Part shown: positions 12,092-24,900 of the stretch, in pieces
How positions within the stretch are numbered: position 1 is the stretch's first letter
How the letters are laid out: each line of letters opens with the position of its first letter
Assembly: GCA_023079485.1 (NCBI GenBank)
Contig: CM041084.1
Coordinates: forward strand, 120,202,467 to 120,266,466
Direction of reading: 5' to 3'
Length of the DNA stretch: 64,000 nucleotides
DNA from: Archilochus colubris
Taxonomy: Eukaryota > Chordata > Aves > Apodiformes > Trochilidae
The notes under the pieces: model-generated
The model's input: only the letters and a program-made list of their open reading frames with translations
Databases searched by the model: none
What the model was told of the DNA's origin: nothing
Made by a program: the position numbers and the translations under genes

Positions 12092-12830
12092 ATCACAGAA
12101 TCATAGATTGATTGATGTTGGAAGGGACCTCTGGAGGTCATCTGGTCCAGCTACCCCTGCTCCTGTATCTATCTCTGTCTTGTACTGGGCAGCCCAGAAC
12201 TGGACCCAGAACTCTAGATGTGGCCTCACCAGTGTTAAAGAGATGGGAAGAACCACATCTCCCAACATGCTCACAATATTTTGTCTAATGTAGCCCAGGA
12301 TATCATTAGCCCTCTGACACAAGTGCATGCTTCTGGCTCATGTTCAATTTGATGTCCACCAACTTGATGTCCTCTTCTTCAAAGCTGCTTGCCAGCTGTG
12401 TGTTCCCCAATGCATATTGGTTGTCGTTCCTCTTTAGTTGCAGGACTCTGCACTTATTGTTGAACTACATAGGATTCTTGTCAGCCTGTTTCTTCAGCTT
12501 GCCAAGGTCCCTCTGAGTGGAAGTATGACACAAAAACATTTCAGCCTCTGCTCTCAATTTTGTGTAATTAGCATATTTGCTGAGGCTTCACTCTCTCCCT
12601 TCATCCAGATCAGTAATGAAGATGTCAAGCAGTCTTGGACCCAGTAAGACCTCTGGGGGAGACTGTGAGTTACTGGTCTCCAACTAGGCTTTGTGACACT
12701 GAGAATCACTCTCTGGGTGTGTCCACTCAGCCAGTTTTAATCTACTTCATGGACTGTTCATCAAAACCATAATTAATTCACTTCTCTGTGAGGATCTGTT
12801 GTCTGCTGTGAAGATCTCAAGGGAGACACT
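12092..12830 (-). mobile_element. CR1-type LINE, 5'-truncated with an internal gap
   Basis: It starts with the CR1 3' end seen in reverse complement: ACAGAATCATAG, then GGAAGGGACCTCTGGAGGTC at 12120-12139 and ATCTGGTCCAGC. It then jumps directly to CCCAGAACTGGACCCAGAAC (from about 12193) and ATGTGGCCTCACC, which in a full CR1 lie several hundred bases further in. The block between, present in the 30552 and 35208 copies, is missing here, which implies an internal deletion near 12150-12180. Further in are AGACCTCTGGGGGA (about 12648) and CAGCCAGTTTTAATCTAC (about 12730), typical of CR1 ORF2 3' coding sequence. No intact frame. The right end is approximate. Confidence 0.88.
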
Positions 12831-15610
12831 TTCTCAACTGACAGAAAGTATCCTCTTTGTCTTGCTTCTAGTGCTTGCTTCATACTCGGCTGCAAATATT
12901 CTGCTCATACAGTGGCTGTAGGATCAGGAAGTTTAATTCAGAGAGGAGGGCATTGTGCAGACACAGAGAAACACTACTCTACATGTTATACTGCAGCCAT
13001 ATTTTCATATTATTCTCCATAAAAATCTCTCAGTCTCATCATGTGGCTCTTCAAGCTGGGTATATGGCTGTGAACTTTATCTAACTCTAAGCGATCTTCC
13101 AAATTTCCACTGCTCGGACCCCAAAAGACCCACCTGAGAACATGTTCCTTTCAAAGTGGGACAATCTGCTGAAGGTGATGCTGAAATTTTGCTATTTCAG
13201 ATGGGCATTATTGAGGCTTGCAGTTACTGGCAGACCTCTTCAGGGCTGATGTACTGTGTCAGTCTATTCATGCCTGTTTGCATCAGCTGAAGGCTCAGTC
13301 AGAACATTAATGTAAAAGTGGGAAGCCTTGCAGTACCACAGGATGAGATAATACTTTGCAAAAAGCAGATCTTTTCTACATTTGGTCCATAAACAAGACA
13401 GGGAGATTTGAGGTTGATGAATGAACTGATGTAAGAAAATGGGCTTTGTTTGATTTCACTGGAACAGCACTGGTGGAACTGAGGAAGTGAAGCATTCAGG
13501 GTTAGAAATGTTTGAGGAAGTGGCATAAATTATAGAACACTCGAAACAATGGGAGATTATTTCAGAGAGAAAAAAGACTAACAAAGAGGTATACAGATTA
13601 TTCAGAATATTTCTCTTGAAGACAGATCGTTTGCTTCTCTATCACATAAGGATGACTGGCTCTCATTTTACTTCAAACAGACTGGACAGATCTGTTTATG
13701 ATCCCATGAGTAGGCTTTCTCTTTTCATGTCTTGCTCCATTTCTTCTGCAATAGACCTTTTTTTTCAAGTCTTATTCCCATATATCTTTTGGGGATGCTA
13801 TGCTCCAATCCAGTTGGGTATTTCCCTCTGGATAGCAGCTCTTTTACACAGCAAACTGACTTATCTGAGTACCTCCTGTTTCTGTGAATACCATCAGTAT
13901 ATGAGAATACAGGAAGATCTTTTTCCAAGCAAAGCAGAATTTACTTCACTCAAAAGGAGGGAGCAAAAATGAGAATGGTCAAATTGCAAGAGGCCTCTAA
14001 GCCTCCTGAGCCTGGCATTCCCTGTATTCTTTTCTGTGAGCTGGTCTCAAACGTGTCATGGCAGAATCTTTTGGGAGTGAAGTTGCAGTTTCTTTGGCTT
14101 TCAGACAATCTCTGTGCTTGACAAAACTGACAGCTCTTTTGATATCTTTCTGCCTGGGCATTTATGCCCTGCCATAATGAACATAGCTTATTGGTTGAAG
14201 AGACAGCTCTAGTAAAACAAAATCTGCTAAATTTACTGTCATGTGGAAGCAGCAACTCCCTATAATGGCCCATTGTCCCAGCTGTTTTTGAGATGCATAG
14301 CTGAAACTTTTCTTTCCCTGAAGCTTTTTCATTTTCCACTTTGCCAAACAATATTACTCAAGAAAAAGGACACCAACATTTAATCACAGTAATTTTTAAA
14401 ATCTCAAGCCAGATTTTCAGCCACTGTCAATCAGGCAAGCTCTCTCAGATTCAAGGGAAAATTGCTAATTTAGACCAGCTGATCGTATAGTCTACATTCT
14501 TCAAAAACAAACAGAAAATAAACATTGGCAAAGCTTCTTAAAAGGACATGTAATATAGACACAGAGTCTGTCACCTCCATAAACTTATACAACAGAGCAT
14601 GCATGATTTCCCATTCCCAGGCTCATTTCCTCGTCAACAGCACAAAATGGTAAAAGCAGGAAGCAAACAAACCTCTTTTTAAATTGATGGTATTTTAAAA
14701 AAATTACTACTATTGAAATAAATGTTTCATAAATACCTGGTTATACAATGGAACAGATCTCTTTCAGCATGAAGTTTTCAGGAAACAAAGCAAGAGAGAA
14801 TTGAATTTACTGCATGGATGGGCCAGAAACTCTAGCTTGCACTAAAAAACAATTTTACTGTCATTAATTTTCTTTGACTGTGATAGAGGAGCTCTTTCTA
14901 CAACCCCTGCAGAGCCCCCAGCACACAGCCTATTTATGGGGGCTGAACACAGAGCCAAAATTTAACCTAAGCACAGTAAAAAAATAATGGATAATGTAAA
15001 AAAATACAGCTGTTTAACGCAATCTTACACAAACTATTAGGTACTTGCTTTTAAAGACATCTGGGTCTCATGTTGAGCCAGTTCTAGATGCTATTTTGCC
15101 TGGCCCCAAAAGTGTCCTGAGTCCTGTGGGAGTGCTCTGATTTTTTGTTTGCATGTGAATATTTATGGGGCCTGAACAAGGGCTTCTTTATATTAGTTGT
15201 GTGGATTTACTCTCTGCTATTATTAGGTGGAATACAGATTACATCCCAGGATTATACATGGCATTGCAAACCTGAACCTTTCATCATTAACACTGCTGCA
15301 GGAGCATTGAGGGGGCAAATTATACACACCTCTTCTTTTCGATTAATCAGGCCAAAAATCCAGTGATGCAAAGGTTCCAAGTGAATTTTAATGAAGCAGC
15401 ATTTATTAAACAGATACTCAGATGTGTTTGTTGGGATATCACAACCTTTACATTTAGGGACAAAGTTTCTAAAAAGTCGGATTTCTGGACTATAGGGTTA
15501 GAAACTACAGATGAGAGCACAATAAAAGAATAAAACAACATGTAATGCACCTTGTCCTTTGGCAAAATCTGTCTCTTGTAGAAGGCACTAGATGTGATCA
15601 GAAGAATTCT
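12831..15610. other. Intergenic, no gene seen
   Basis: Unique-looking AT-rich DNA. It contains two overlapping open frames of 118 codons (+, 13616-13972) and 133 codons (-, 13950-14351) with no recognised domain; neither is called as a gene. No clear repeats. Confidence 0.55.
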
Positions 15611-15910
15611 AAAATCATAGTCATTATAGAATCAGAGAATTGTTTTGATTGGAAAAGAATTTTAAGATCAACAGGTCCAAACATTAAACCAGCCCACTGA
15701 CAAGTCCACTGCTGAAAAATGTCCCTAAGTAACATATCTACATGGCTTTTAAATACCTCCATGTATGCAGGCTCCACCTCCTGGGCAACATGTTCCAGTG
15801 CCAGCAACCCTTTCTGTACAGAATTTTTTTCTCATACCCAATCAAAATGTCCTCTGGCACAATTTGAGGCCATTTTCTCGTTTTTACAATTCATCCCTCA
15901 GGGAAAAAAT
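15611..15910 (-). mobile_element. CR1-type LINE fragment
   Basis: It begins with the octamer-like CR1 tail (AAATCATAG, TATAGAATCAGAGAAT), then TTGGAAAAGAATTTTAAGAT, GGTCCAAACATTAAACCAGC, a block ending in AATACCTCC and the tail CACAATTTGAGGCCATTTTC (about 15859-15878). Block order is the same as in the 5010 copy. It is the 3' end of a minus-strand CR1 with no coding capacity. Confidence 0.87.
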
Positions 15911-17270
15911 AGCTACAACAAATCATGAATAGATTTAAACTGCAGTAATGAAACTACCAATTATAATTATGTTTTTCCTGTTAATTTCCATCAGTTGAAC
16001 CTGATTGTACAATTTATAGTGTTAATAGCAAACCAGTATATGTATATCTATGAAGAAAATATTTAGGGGTGGAGAAATGGAGAGCAGATAGAAGAACAAG
16101 AGAAAAAAAAATCTTTACACTGACAATACTTTTTCTATATTAAATATGTGTGACCTTTGTTGAACTGTACATTATTGTGAACTGCTCACAAGCCGACCCT
16201 GATTTTCTGTAGATGCAGTTGTTTCTCTCAAGAATTCTAATATTTTGTGAACACATTTTGGTCTCTCTGTTTTTATTTCAACCCTTCACTGTATCTTTAC
16301 TCTGCAACTATCTTTCAAAGAGACACCAGAATAGTGACGAGTGCTGAATGCTTCAGTACATACATGAAAAACCTTCAGAAAATATTGACGTGATGCTTGA
16401 GGTGAACTTTTATTTCTTTGTTACAGGGTTCAGGAAAATACATCAGGTCAGTGAGTCTCAGGCTAATATTTTCATCAAGAGTTATCTCACACTGTATTAT
16501 AACACCTGGCATGGATAGCTGAGAAGAGAATTTCCCACCTCCCTAAAAAAAGGTGTATGGGACAGTCAGTAGGCCAATGTCATAGAAACCTTCTCAGCTG
16601 GGAATAACATGTCTATGGTTATGCCATTCACTCCTAACATTGGGCAGAAATGATGGGACTAGGAAATATGAATGCTATGATCCAAAGATGAATAAAGGAG
16701 TTGACAGACCAAGAGGCAGATATGCAAAAATTGAAATAAACGAGAAGACTTTATGGTTCTCTATACTGCTGATCACTTCCAGGAGTCTCTCTATTGATTT
16801 CATTAAGCTAAAAGACTATCAGTCCTTTCCTGTGGCTCTCACAAGTGTTTTTATGCAAAATTTTAACACAGGATATTGCTTTTGCCCAGGAGAGCTTGTG
16901 GCTGAGAACCTGCCTCCCCTCTCTCCTTGGCTTTTTTTTTTTTTCCTAATTCTTTTCACTTTGTCACAGAAATTCACGCAGCCTGATATCTGAAGTTGCT
17001 TAATACTTCTCTAAATAACACTTGATTTTCCATACCTGACTTCACAAATGCTGCTGATCCTTGGGAGTATATGAACAGACCATTTTCTAACCAATCATTA
17101 CCTAGAACACCCTAACAATTGGCCTGACATTTATTTCTTTGAAATCAAACCATCTGACAACTGCAGAAAAAAAATTATATCGTTATCTGCTGAGGTGGTT
17201 TTCAAAGCTCAGTAATAACTTTGTGCACAGCTTACTGTACTTCGTATAAATGCTATTAACCATCCCATTT
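15911..17270. other. Intergenic, no gene seen
   Basis: AT-rich DNA. A 117-codon open frame at 16640-16993 (+) ends in a T-run-encoded phenylalanine stretch and looks like chance. No recognised element. Confidence 0.55.
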
Positions 17271-17450
17271 CAGAGTCATAAAATGGGTGAGGTGAGAAGG
17301 GATCCCTGGAGGCCCTAGGGTCCACCCTTCCTGCTCAATCAGAGCCACCCAGAGCCAATTCCTCAGGAGCATGTCCAGATGGCTTTTTGAATATGTACAA
17401 GAATGGAGACTCCACAGCCTCCCTGGGCAACCTGTGCCAGTCATTTAACG
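17271..17450 (-). mobile_element. CR1-type LINE fragment (short)
   Basis: CAGAGTCATAAAATGGGTGA at the start is a mutated CR1 tail. AAGGGATCCCTGGAGGCCCT, TTTTTGAATATGTACAAGAA and CTCCACAGCCTCCCTGGGCA follow, in the order of a CR1 3' end in reverse complement. Similarity stops near 17450, so about 180 bp of the 3' end remain. Confidence 0.82.
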
Positions 17451-20400
17451 CAAGTAAACTGTGGGAAACAATGTGCACAGGACACCACCACTTTCAAGAG
17501 GAAAATAAATTGCAAAATATTCTGAGGTGCTGGTTGGTTTCTGATGAACCACCCCCAATTACAAGATTTTGCCTTTTATTCCTAGCTGTACCAAAGTAGA
17601 CTGCACCAATCCAAGCATGCTATACAGCTGAAGTAAAGTGAACTAAGGTGAAAACAAGACTTTTAAATCTAAAGGCAAAGCAAAGATAACATTTACCCAA
17701 TTCATTACTCAAGTTTGCTGCATCTGGCGTATGTCCAAAAACTTGACTAAAATATTTTTTATCTTCAAAAAACAATCATTTATTTTTCATACTTTGCTGC
17801 TAACATAATTTCCTTTCCCTGCATTATCTAATATTTCTTTTCTCGTTTCATTTCTTCTTCAAACTTTCCCAATGTTGCCCTAATGAGATGAAAGACCCTC
17901 TTTAATACAAAAAATATACATACCAGTTAACCCGCTGAACTTCTCTGATTCTACTGCTAGTAACCTGTGCAGGAAAATTTCTCATGTTCCTTAGCTATGG
18001 CCTCCACACCCTTAAAAAAATGTAATTAAACTGATTTAGATTTCTTTTATAGTTTCTTTTGTTGTTTTGGTTTGGTTTTTTTGTTTGTTTTGTCTTGGTT
18101 TTCCCTGAGATGCTTTCTAGTGCATCCTTTTAAATAATTCCCAGGGTTCTTCCATCCAAAACTTAGTAAACTACAAAGTTTCAATTTCCTGAGAATTAAT
18201 TTGCTGTTTCTGAAGTCTCTCAGTCATCAAATGAAACAGAATATATAGTCTTTTTCTCACTACCTTTCTCTTACTGGATTTGACAAGTTATTAAATGGTT
18301 AAATAGTTACCTTTTCAACAACCACTGAGAAGAAAAATAGAAATCAGTAGAAAAGAATGCAAAAATATCAGAAATATATCTCTTTTCATGGTTTTGTTTG
18401 TTTGTTTTTTGGTTTTCATGTTTGTTTGCTCTTTCATTTTGTTTTGGTTTGTTTTTTTTTTAACAAGGGGAACTTGAGGAAATGAACTAATTAACACTGT
18501 TTTAATGAAGGGATTGCAATGTTTTCAAAGAATGCACACAGTGGGTTTGAAATCTCCTCCAGCATGCTAGGAATTTAAAGCAGAAAGTCTTACTTTACAT
18601 TACATTGAATTTCTTGTTGCTGGATAAGAGAAAGCTTGTGACGAAATCTGCTATTTGTCCATATAATATTTCTATATATGAAATCTTTTAAAACAGCTGA
18701 CTGGGCCAAAATTCCGTGAGAATCTGTAAGGTGGGTGTCACTTTAGGGCACATACTCTGGCTGGTTGTTGCTCTTTCTTGTATCCCATCCATTTTTGTGT
18801 TGCTATCACAGGACTGTTATCAGCCAGACAAAAGAGTCTGAGTAAAGGAAGGGAGTTAATATTGTGTTTCTGCCTTCTGTGACATTACCTGCTTCTACAG
18901 CACACCCTGGAAAGACACATAGGATTTATAGGAAACTTGAGCTTAGACTTTTAAGAGTGCCAAAAAAGACAGTGCAGTTGCAAACAGGGTGCTGGGTACA
19001 GTGCAGATGTAGCCAAGTGATGTATGTCAGGGTATGACTGTAAAACACTTGGAGTCCTCATTTCATTTTGGGTAGGCTGAGGCTTGCTGAACCAGAATAA
19101 TTTATTATTTCAGACTGCAAGCTTATCTTGTTTCATTATGCTGCTCCTATTCTTAAAAGCAATACTTGAGACTGGTAGTTTTCATTTGTTGATTCTTGCA
19201 AATTTTATCCTTTCATTTATGATATCTGCCTAAAAGTTTTGCATCCTGTAGTCATGCAAATTTGAAAAATGTAGAGTTAATTTAAGGAAAAAAAAAAGTG
19301 ACATTGCCCTTTTAGATATGTATAAAGAATAAAAATCTAACGTTAAAGATCAATCTGCCTGTTGGGGTCTAGTTTTTCTTCTTTTACACTGATGTATTTT
19401 GACAGTGTACTGATTTTTACAGGAATGAGAAAGGTAAATCAGTAGTAGTAGTGCACATTTTGATCAAAGGGGCAACCCACCAAAACTCACAATCTAGGAC
19501 TGAAAAATAAAGTGGCCTTATAGAAAAAGAAATAGGTTTTGAGATTTTTAATAACTCCTAGTATTCTTTTCAAGAATCCCTTTCAATTTTTATCATTCTA
19601 GAGATATGTGAGTACCTCCAACATTTTCATGCAAGTATGTCCCCATAGGCAGTGTTTCCTTTTTATTTGGAAACAATAAGCAACCAAATTTAATTTGATT
19701 TCCTTTTTGGTCCAGTGAAAATAGAATCAAAGCTACAAGTCTTGTATACAAAGGCAGAATAGCTTTGCTAATATGAGAGGCAAAAGCAAATAAGTCCATT
19801 TGAATGTAAGCAAAATCATTTGCCAATACAGGAAGATACAATGTTAATAAAGTTTGAAGGGAAAAAAAAGTATGGCTGCCTCATGAGAGTAAAAATAGGG
19901 AGGATACATATAAAGACAGAAATATCATGACAATTAATTACTTTAATATAAAAATTTTAAGTAGTACACTGGGTTGTTCTTTAGGAGAACCAATGCAATG
20001 ATCAGCTAGCCAAAGAAATTTTATTTTTAAAATCTCACTGAGTTTTCTTTCAATATAAAGCTTTTCTTCTTAGTAAAGTTACTCAAAAATTAATTTATCC
20101 TTTAAAACAAAATAAAACAAACCCTTCTTGTCCTGATGAAACTTCCATTAAAGGAGCTATCAAATAACCATTGAGTAAATGGAAGACAAATTAGACACTT
20201 AACTAATAGTGTTGGTTTTTTTTTTCCCTCTTTAGTACTTTATCTATTACATAGCCTATATAAATCTAAGTTGGAGAGTATCCATTAAGCAGGCATCCAG
20301 TTGTGTTCAGCTCTATTGCTCTGCACGTCCTAACAAGCCAGCTACTGAAAAAATCATTGAAATTCCTGTCAGATCCATAGCCCTCTACACACATAGGGCG

Positions 20401-21090
20401 GTACACTAAGCATTTAACATGATCTTCTGGAAAGAAGGGTCAATAATATTGTCACACACATTCATTTTGTTATAGTCAGGTTGGCTATTACCCATGAAAC
20501 ACATAATTAAGAACCATTTTTCATGAGTACATCTCCTTGCAGGCTAGCAAATAAGAAGGATGCCTACTGATTACTGCATTCAGTGCCTGTTTCAGAGAAC
20601 TTTTAGAGACAAATGCCAAGCATGCAGTGATTGTCAGTATCACCTGTTTGTGATGCAAGGTTATTTAGAAGTCATAAACTGGTTTCTTATTTGATGGACA
20701 AGGTCTTTGAGAGTTAGTTAATATAACAGCAGTTTTTTTCATTTAGTCCAAATATTTTTGAGTGATCCAGCATGCCCTTCATACAGTGATGTGAGGGTTT
20801 GGGGTGAGGGTAGGTGTGGGCACTTGATCCCCTGGGAGATTTTAGTGGTGATTTGGCACCAGTTGATGGAAACGCACCAGTTAAGCAGATGATCCTTTCT
20901 TTTGATCAAGATACTGATACCAATTAAAAGTCTGAAGGAAAGATAAGGAATCTTGTAGTTTCTTAAGTAAAATTTCTAAAGTTTCTAAAGTAAAATTTTA
21001 AAATAAGATATTTGACTCCATACTTGTGTAACCAAGAGATTAACTCAACATTCATAGTGGGTTTTTTGTTTTTTGTTTTTTTTTTTTTCA
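17451..21090. other. Intergenic, no gene seen
   Basis: No exon or transposon recognised. T/G-rich low-complexity stretches lie at about 18055-18105, 18390-18463 and 21059-21090. An imperfect direct repeat of an AAGTAAAATTT-type unit lies near 20965-21000. Confidence 0.55.
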
Positions 21091-21640
21091 TTTACTGTTA
21101 TTTAACCCCAGTAGGCAGCTCAGCAACACTCAGCCACTTGCTCATTTTCCTCCTGTGAGATGGGGAGGAGAATTGGTAGGGTGGAAATGAGAAAACTTGT
21201 CTATTGAGATGAAAATGATCCAATAAGTAAAGTAAAAGCTGTATGTGCAAAATAAGGAATTCACTCACTACCTCCCATTGACAGGCTGACTTTCAGCCAT
21301 CTTCAGGAAAGCGGGTCTCAATCAAGTGTAATGGTCTTGTGAGAAGACAAATGCCAAGACTCTGAACACCATTCCTTCCTCCTTCTTCCCTCAGCTTTTT
21401 TTGCTGATGTATAATATCCCTTTGGTGAGTTGAGGTCAGCTGTCCTAGCTGTGTCCCCTCACTGCCTCACAGACTTTTGTGCACCCCCAGCCTTCACATG
21501 GAGGGGGAGTCTGAGAAGCAGAGTAATCCTTGATGCAAGCACTGTTTGGCTTAAACATCCTTGTGTTATCAACAGTTTTTTTATCACTGAAAACCAAAGA
21601 AAATAAACTTCTTGGCTGGTAAAAGTGTGATGTAGGCATT
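21091..21640 (-). repeat. Decayed solo LTR of a bird endogenous retrovirus
   Basis: The + strand follows, block by block, the reverse complement of a long terminal repeat common in bird genomes. TTTAACCCCAGTAGGCAGCT (21101-21120) corresponds to the LTR 3' edge. GATGGGGAGGAGAATTGG (about 21160), TATTGAGATGAAAATGATCC (about 21202), a GTATAATATCCCTTTGG region (about 21409), CAGCTGTCCTAGCTGTGTCC (about 21437) and CTTGTGTTATCAACAG (about 21560) follow. LTR sense is therefore minus. The middle, promoter-side portion is shorter than in the typical element. No gag, pol or env sequence, primer-binding site or partner LTR is seen on either side, so it reads as an old solo LTR. The family was assigned from memory; the exact name was not determined. 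Confidence 0.72.
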
Positions 21641-24295
21641 TGGTTCTGAAGCTATAACAGATTACAGGAAATGAAACTTGCTGTTGTGTACCATTTACAA
21701 AGGTAGCCATATCCAAAGAGTACCAATGGGGAATTTCTCTTCTGTCATTCTTCACTTCATTTGTTCATCCATATCCTTCTTTGAAGACTTCTCAATAAAG
21801 TTATATGTCCACTGTGCAAGTGATCATGTTCTACTGGTAAAAAATTGATTGCTGTACTACAACCAAACAACCATTTGCAAAGTCAATTTCTGCATAAAAG
21901 TAATGATTAACACTGAATTCCAAGCAATACATATGTAAATCTCAAGATCAAAGAAAGTACTTTAGTGTTTTTTTTTTTAATTTATTTTTATTTTTATTTA
22001 AGTGGTTAATTCTCTCTAACCTGTTAAAAGAGGATGAACCTCAGTTTTCCTTTTTCTCTTTTACTTCATCTTTGCAAAGAATTACCGAAATCCAGGAAAA
22101 TCACTCTGGGGATAGTTAAAAAACAAATGAAGAAAACATGTTAATCATAGCAGATGCTGATTGTATCACTTAATACACAACTGGAAGATATTCATATACG
22201 TGGGCAGGGCATTGTTACAGAACCTATTTGAAGCAGAACATAATAAAAGAATTAATCAATATAATTCACATTTCATAGATGTGCAGAGATGTCCAAGGAG
22301 AATTGTTTATTTTATGGGTTTTATGCAATTTTGTTCAGAAACCACCCTTGAACAGTAACCATCATTGTTTATGACTTACACTTTGCCATGTAATTTTTAA
22401 TAGCCTCTGCTCTTCTTTTGTCAACAGCTTCATTTAGTAGCTGCCTCATTACTTTCAAAATTACAGGAGAAAGTAATTCAATTTAATGAAAGCTACTAGC
22501 ACTTTGAAGTCAATATTGATGGAAAGCTGCAGGGAAAAAGTAGTTAAATTTAATAAAAGTAGGGGTTTCTAAATTAAGCTCTGTGGCATCTACGCTTTTA
22601 AATTTTGTTATGCTTATTGTAGATGTCAAATCAAAGATGTTTTTCAAGTACACACCTGGATGCCAGCTCTGCAATAGAAATTGCTGAACAAGGCACAGCA
22701 GTGCTGGTTTTTTTCTAGGTGAAGATTCTAGATGGGATTTAGTTAATCTGTAAAACTCATATATTATAATAATATAATTGGTAGCACAGAAGGCCAAAGC
22801 TGCCTCCAGGTGAAACTCATCACTGTTCAGCCACCAAGTGTTAAGACTGTATTGCTTGCACTACCAGGTTTAATAAGCAATACAATCATCTGTAGTCCTT
22901 TATTGCCCTTTGAGCAAAGGTGAGCAGCATTAGCTGAGTCCATTTCATTGCAGATATTGAATATTTTGATTGGAGAGGACAATCTAACCATAAAATTTTG
23001 CCTTTGCCTCTTGCCCTTTTTATAATAATGAGATATATACTAAAGCATCAATGAAATTTTATTCATTCCATAAGGGAAATGAAAAGAGAGTCATACAAAA
23101 CTCCCTTCATGAATCTATTTTGCCACTTCCCCTGCTGTGGCTAAGGTCAAAAGAAATAAGAAATGTTATGATGCTATGCCCAACACTGACAATTTTACAA
23201 AAGCAATCTTCCCAATATTTTATGTATTTCTTTGACTGTGAGCAATCGGATTCTAGGGTAGGAAAGAAAAGTTAGAAGAAATATATTTTTAAAAATCTAT
23301 TTATTTAAGTATCATCTGTGAGACCCTTATTGCTCCGCATATGTCTCAGCATAAATCCTTACCAAGAGATTTCTTTTTATATATTTTTAGATAGACAAAT
23401 AAAAAACTCTAATCCAGGTTTTTATTTCCAAATGTTTTTTCTTATTTCACTATGGAAGTCAGTAGAAGGAAACCTTTGGCTTCTGGCATTATTTCACCTG
23501 CCTGTTTCTGACATTTTTACACCATCTTTTTCTTGGGAGAATGCCTTTGCCTCTTATTTTTTACTGCTCATAAGGGCTGATAAGTTCCATTCTTAAACCA
23601 CAGCAGCTGTGTTCTGTATTCTCCTAGGAAGATTTATTGTTCCAAAATCAATTTATCTTTAGATATGTGCATGAAATTCATCCTCATCTACAAGAGTGTG
23701 AGAGTCCAAAGCCACTTCCATTATCAGTTCTTAGGTGAGTCTTAACTATTTCTTTGGCCTTAGACTAATTTAACACAGAGATGAACACTGACATCATTCT
23801 AAGCAACCAATGTTTTTTCTATATTTACACCCTTATATTAATTCCCTACACAAATGAATAATACCATAATTAATTCTTACCTGTTGTTATGTGAGGAATA
23901 TTTATATTACGAAGTATTCACAGTCGACCATAAAATGTAATGCAATTAAATAGAATGTATTAAAAAGCTGGTGTATGATGTGGATGTTGTTACTGTCCTT
24001 TTTGAACTCTCTACACATACACATAATGGAGAAATAATTGAAAGAAATGTGATTTATTCTGAACCTTTTTTACAAGTTCTGGTTTCTTTTTTTATTTTCT
24101 CAAAAAAAAATTTGTTTATTTTGCATATAAAATAATTTAAAATACCGAACTCTTACCTCAAGCTATAGATTTCATACTGTGTTTGAAAACATGATCAGTA
24201 ACCCCAGTGAAATAAATGCTTGCTTATGTTTGTTAACACACAGTGTGTCTGTTAATACAAATTTAATTTTAAAGAAGATGCACAGAAACCTACTA
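21641..24295. other. Intergenic, no gene seen
   Basis: AT-rich DNA with a T/A-rich tract at about 21968-22000. No supported exon, RNA gene or transposon. Confidence 0.55.
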
Positions 24296-24900
24296 GCTTC
24301 TCCTGGATGCCAGTCTCCCCACTTGCTATCACCTGGAGATCCAAGTCCCCCAGCTGCCAGTTGCCACTCCAGTTGTTCCCCCAGTTGCCAGTACTCAGAC
24401 ATATACACACATATACACATGCACACCTGCCAATCCCTCCAGTAAATGTCCTTAGACACCCAGTCTACCCAGTAACCAGCCTTGGATTCCCTGGTCTTGG
24501 TCTTTAGTTGCACAAACACACACTAACACACACATACATGGTTATTTCAGTCAAACCCCAGACCTGCAGTCTCCCAGCATCTCCTTTGAACCTCCTCAGT
24601 CCCTCCTAATCCTTTTAGTAGTGTTTCATCCTGGCTTCCAAACCTCCTTTCCTACTTGCCTCTTGGTTGAGTGTATCTTTGTACTGATCACACACTGACA
24701 TATGTACCCACACTACTCTCTCTGACTGCTGACACCCCTGACGTGTGGGCCCAATCACCTCTCTCCCTTTCCTCACTTTTTTTCCTCCACAAACCAACCC
24801 CAGAACATCCCTGAGGGCTGTGGTCAAGGGCTTGCATCTCTGACACCCTTAATGGATTTCCTCCACCAGCCACAGTGCCTCTGGGGTCCTCTGTGTATGC
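24296..24900. repeat. C-rich, G-poor block of unknown origin
   Basis: Against an AT-rich background the + strand here is C-rich with few Gs. It has recurring CCAGTTGCCA/CCAGTTG-type motifs at about 24347-24390 and CA-rich runs (ACACACATATACACATG-type) at about 24400-24425 and 24510-24540. It looks like a decayed minisatellite or an unknown LTR-type repeat; I cannot name it. Open frames on both strands across it are a by-product of the composition. Confidence 0.45.

Noticed and set aside
13616..14351. Overlapping plus (118 codons) and minus (133 codons) open frames, the minus one with a few closely spaced cysteines
   Set aside because: No order of catalytic or zinc-binding residues matching a retroviral or transposase domain, no flanking LTR or inverted repeats.
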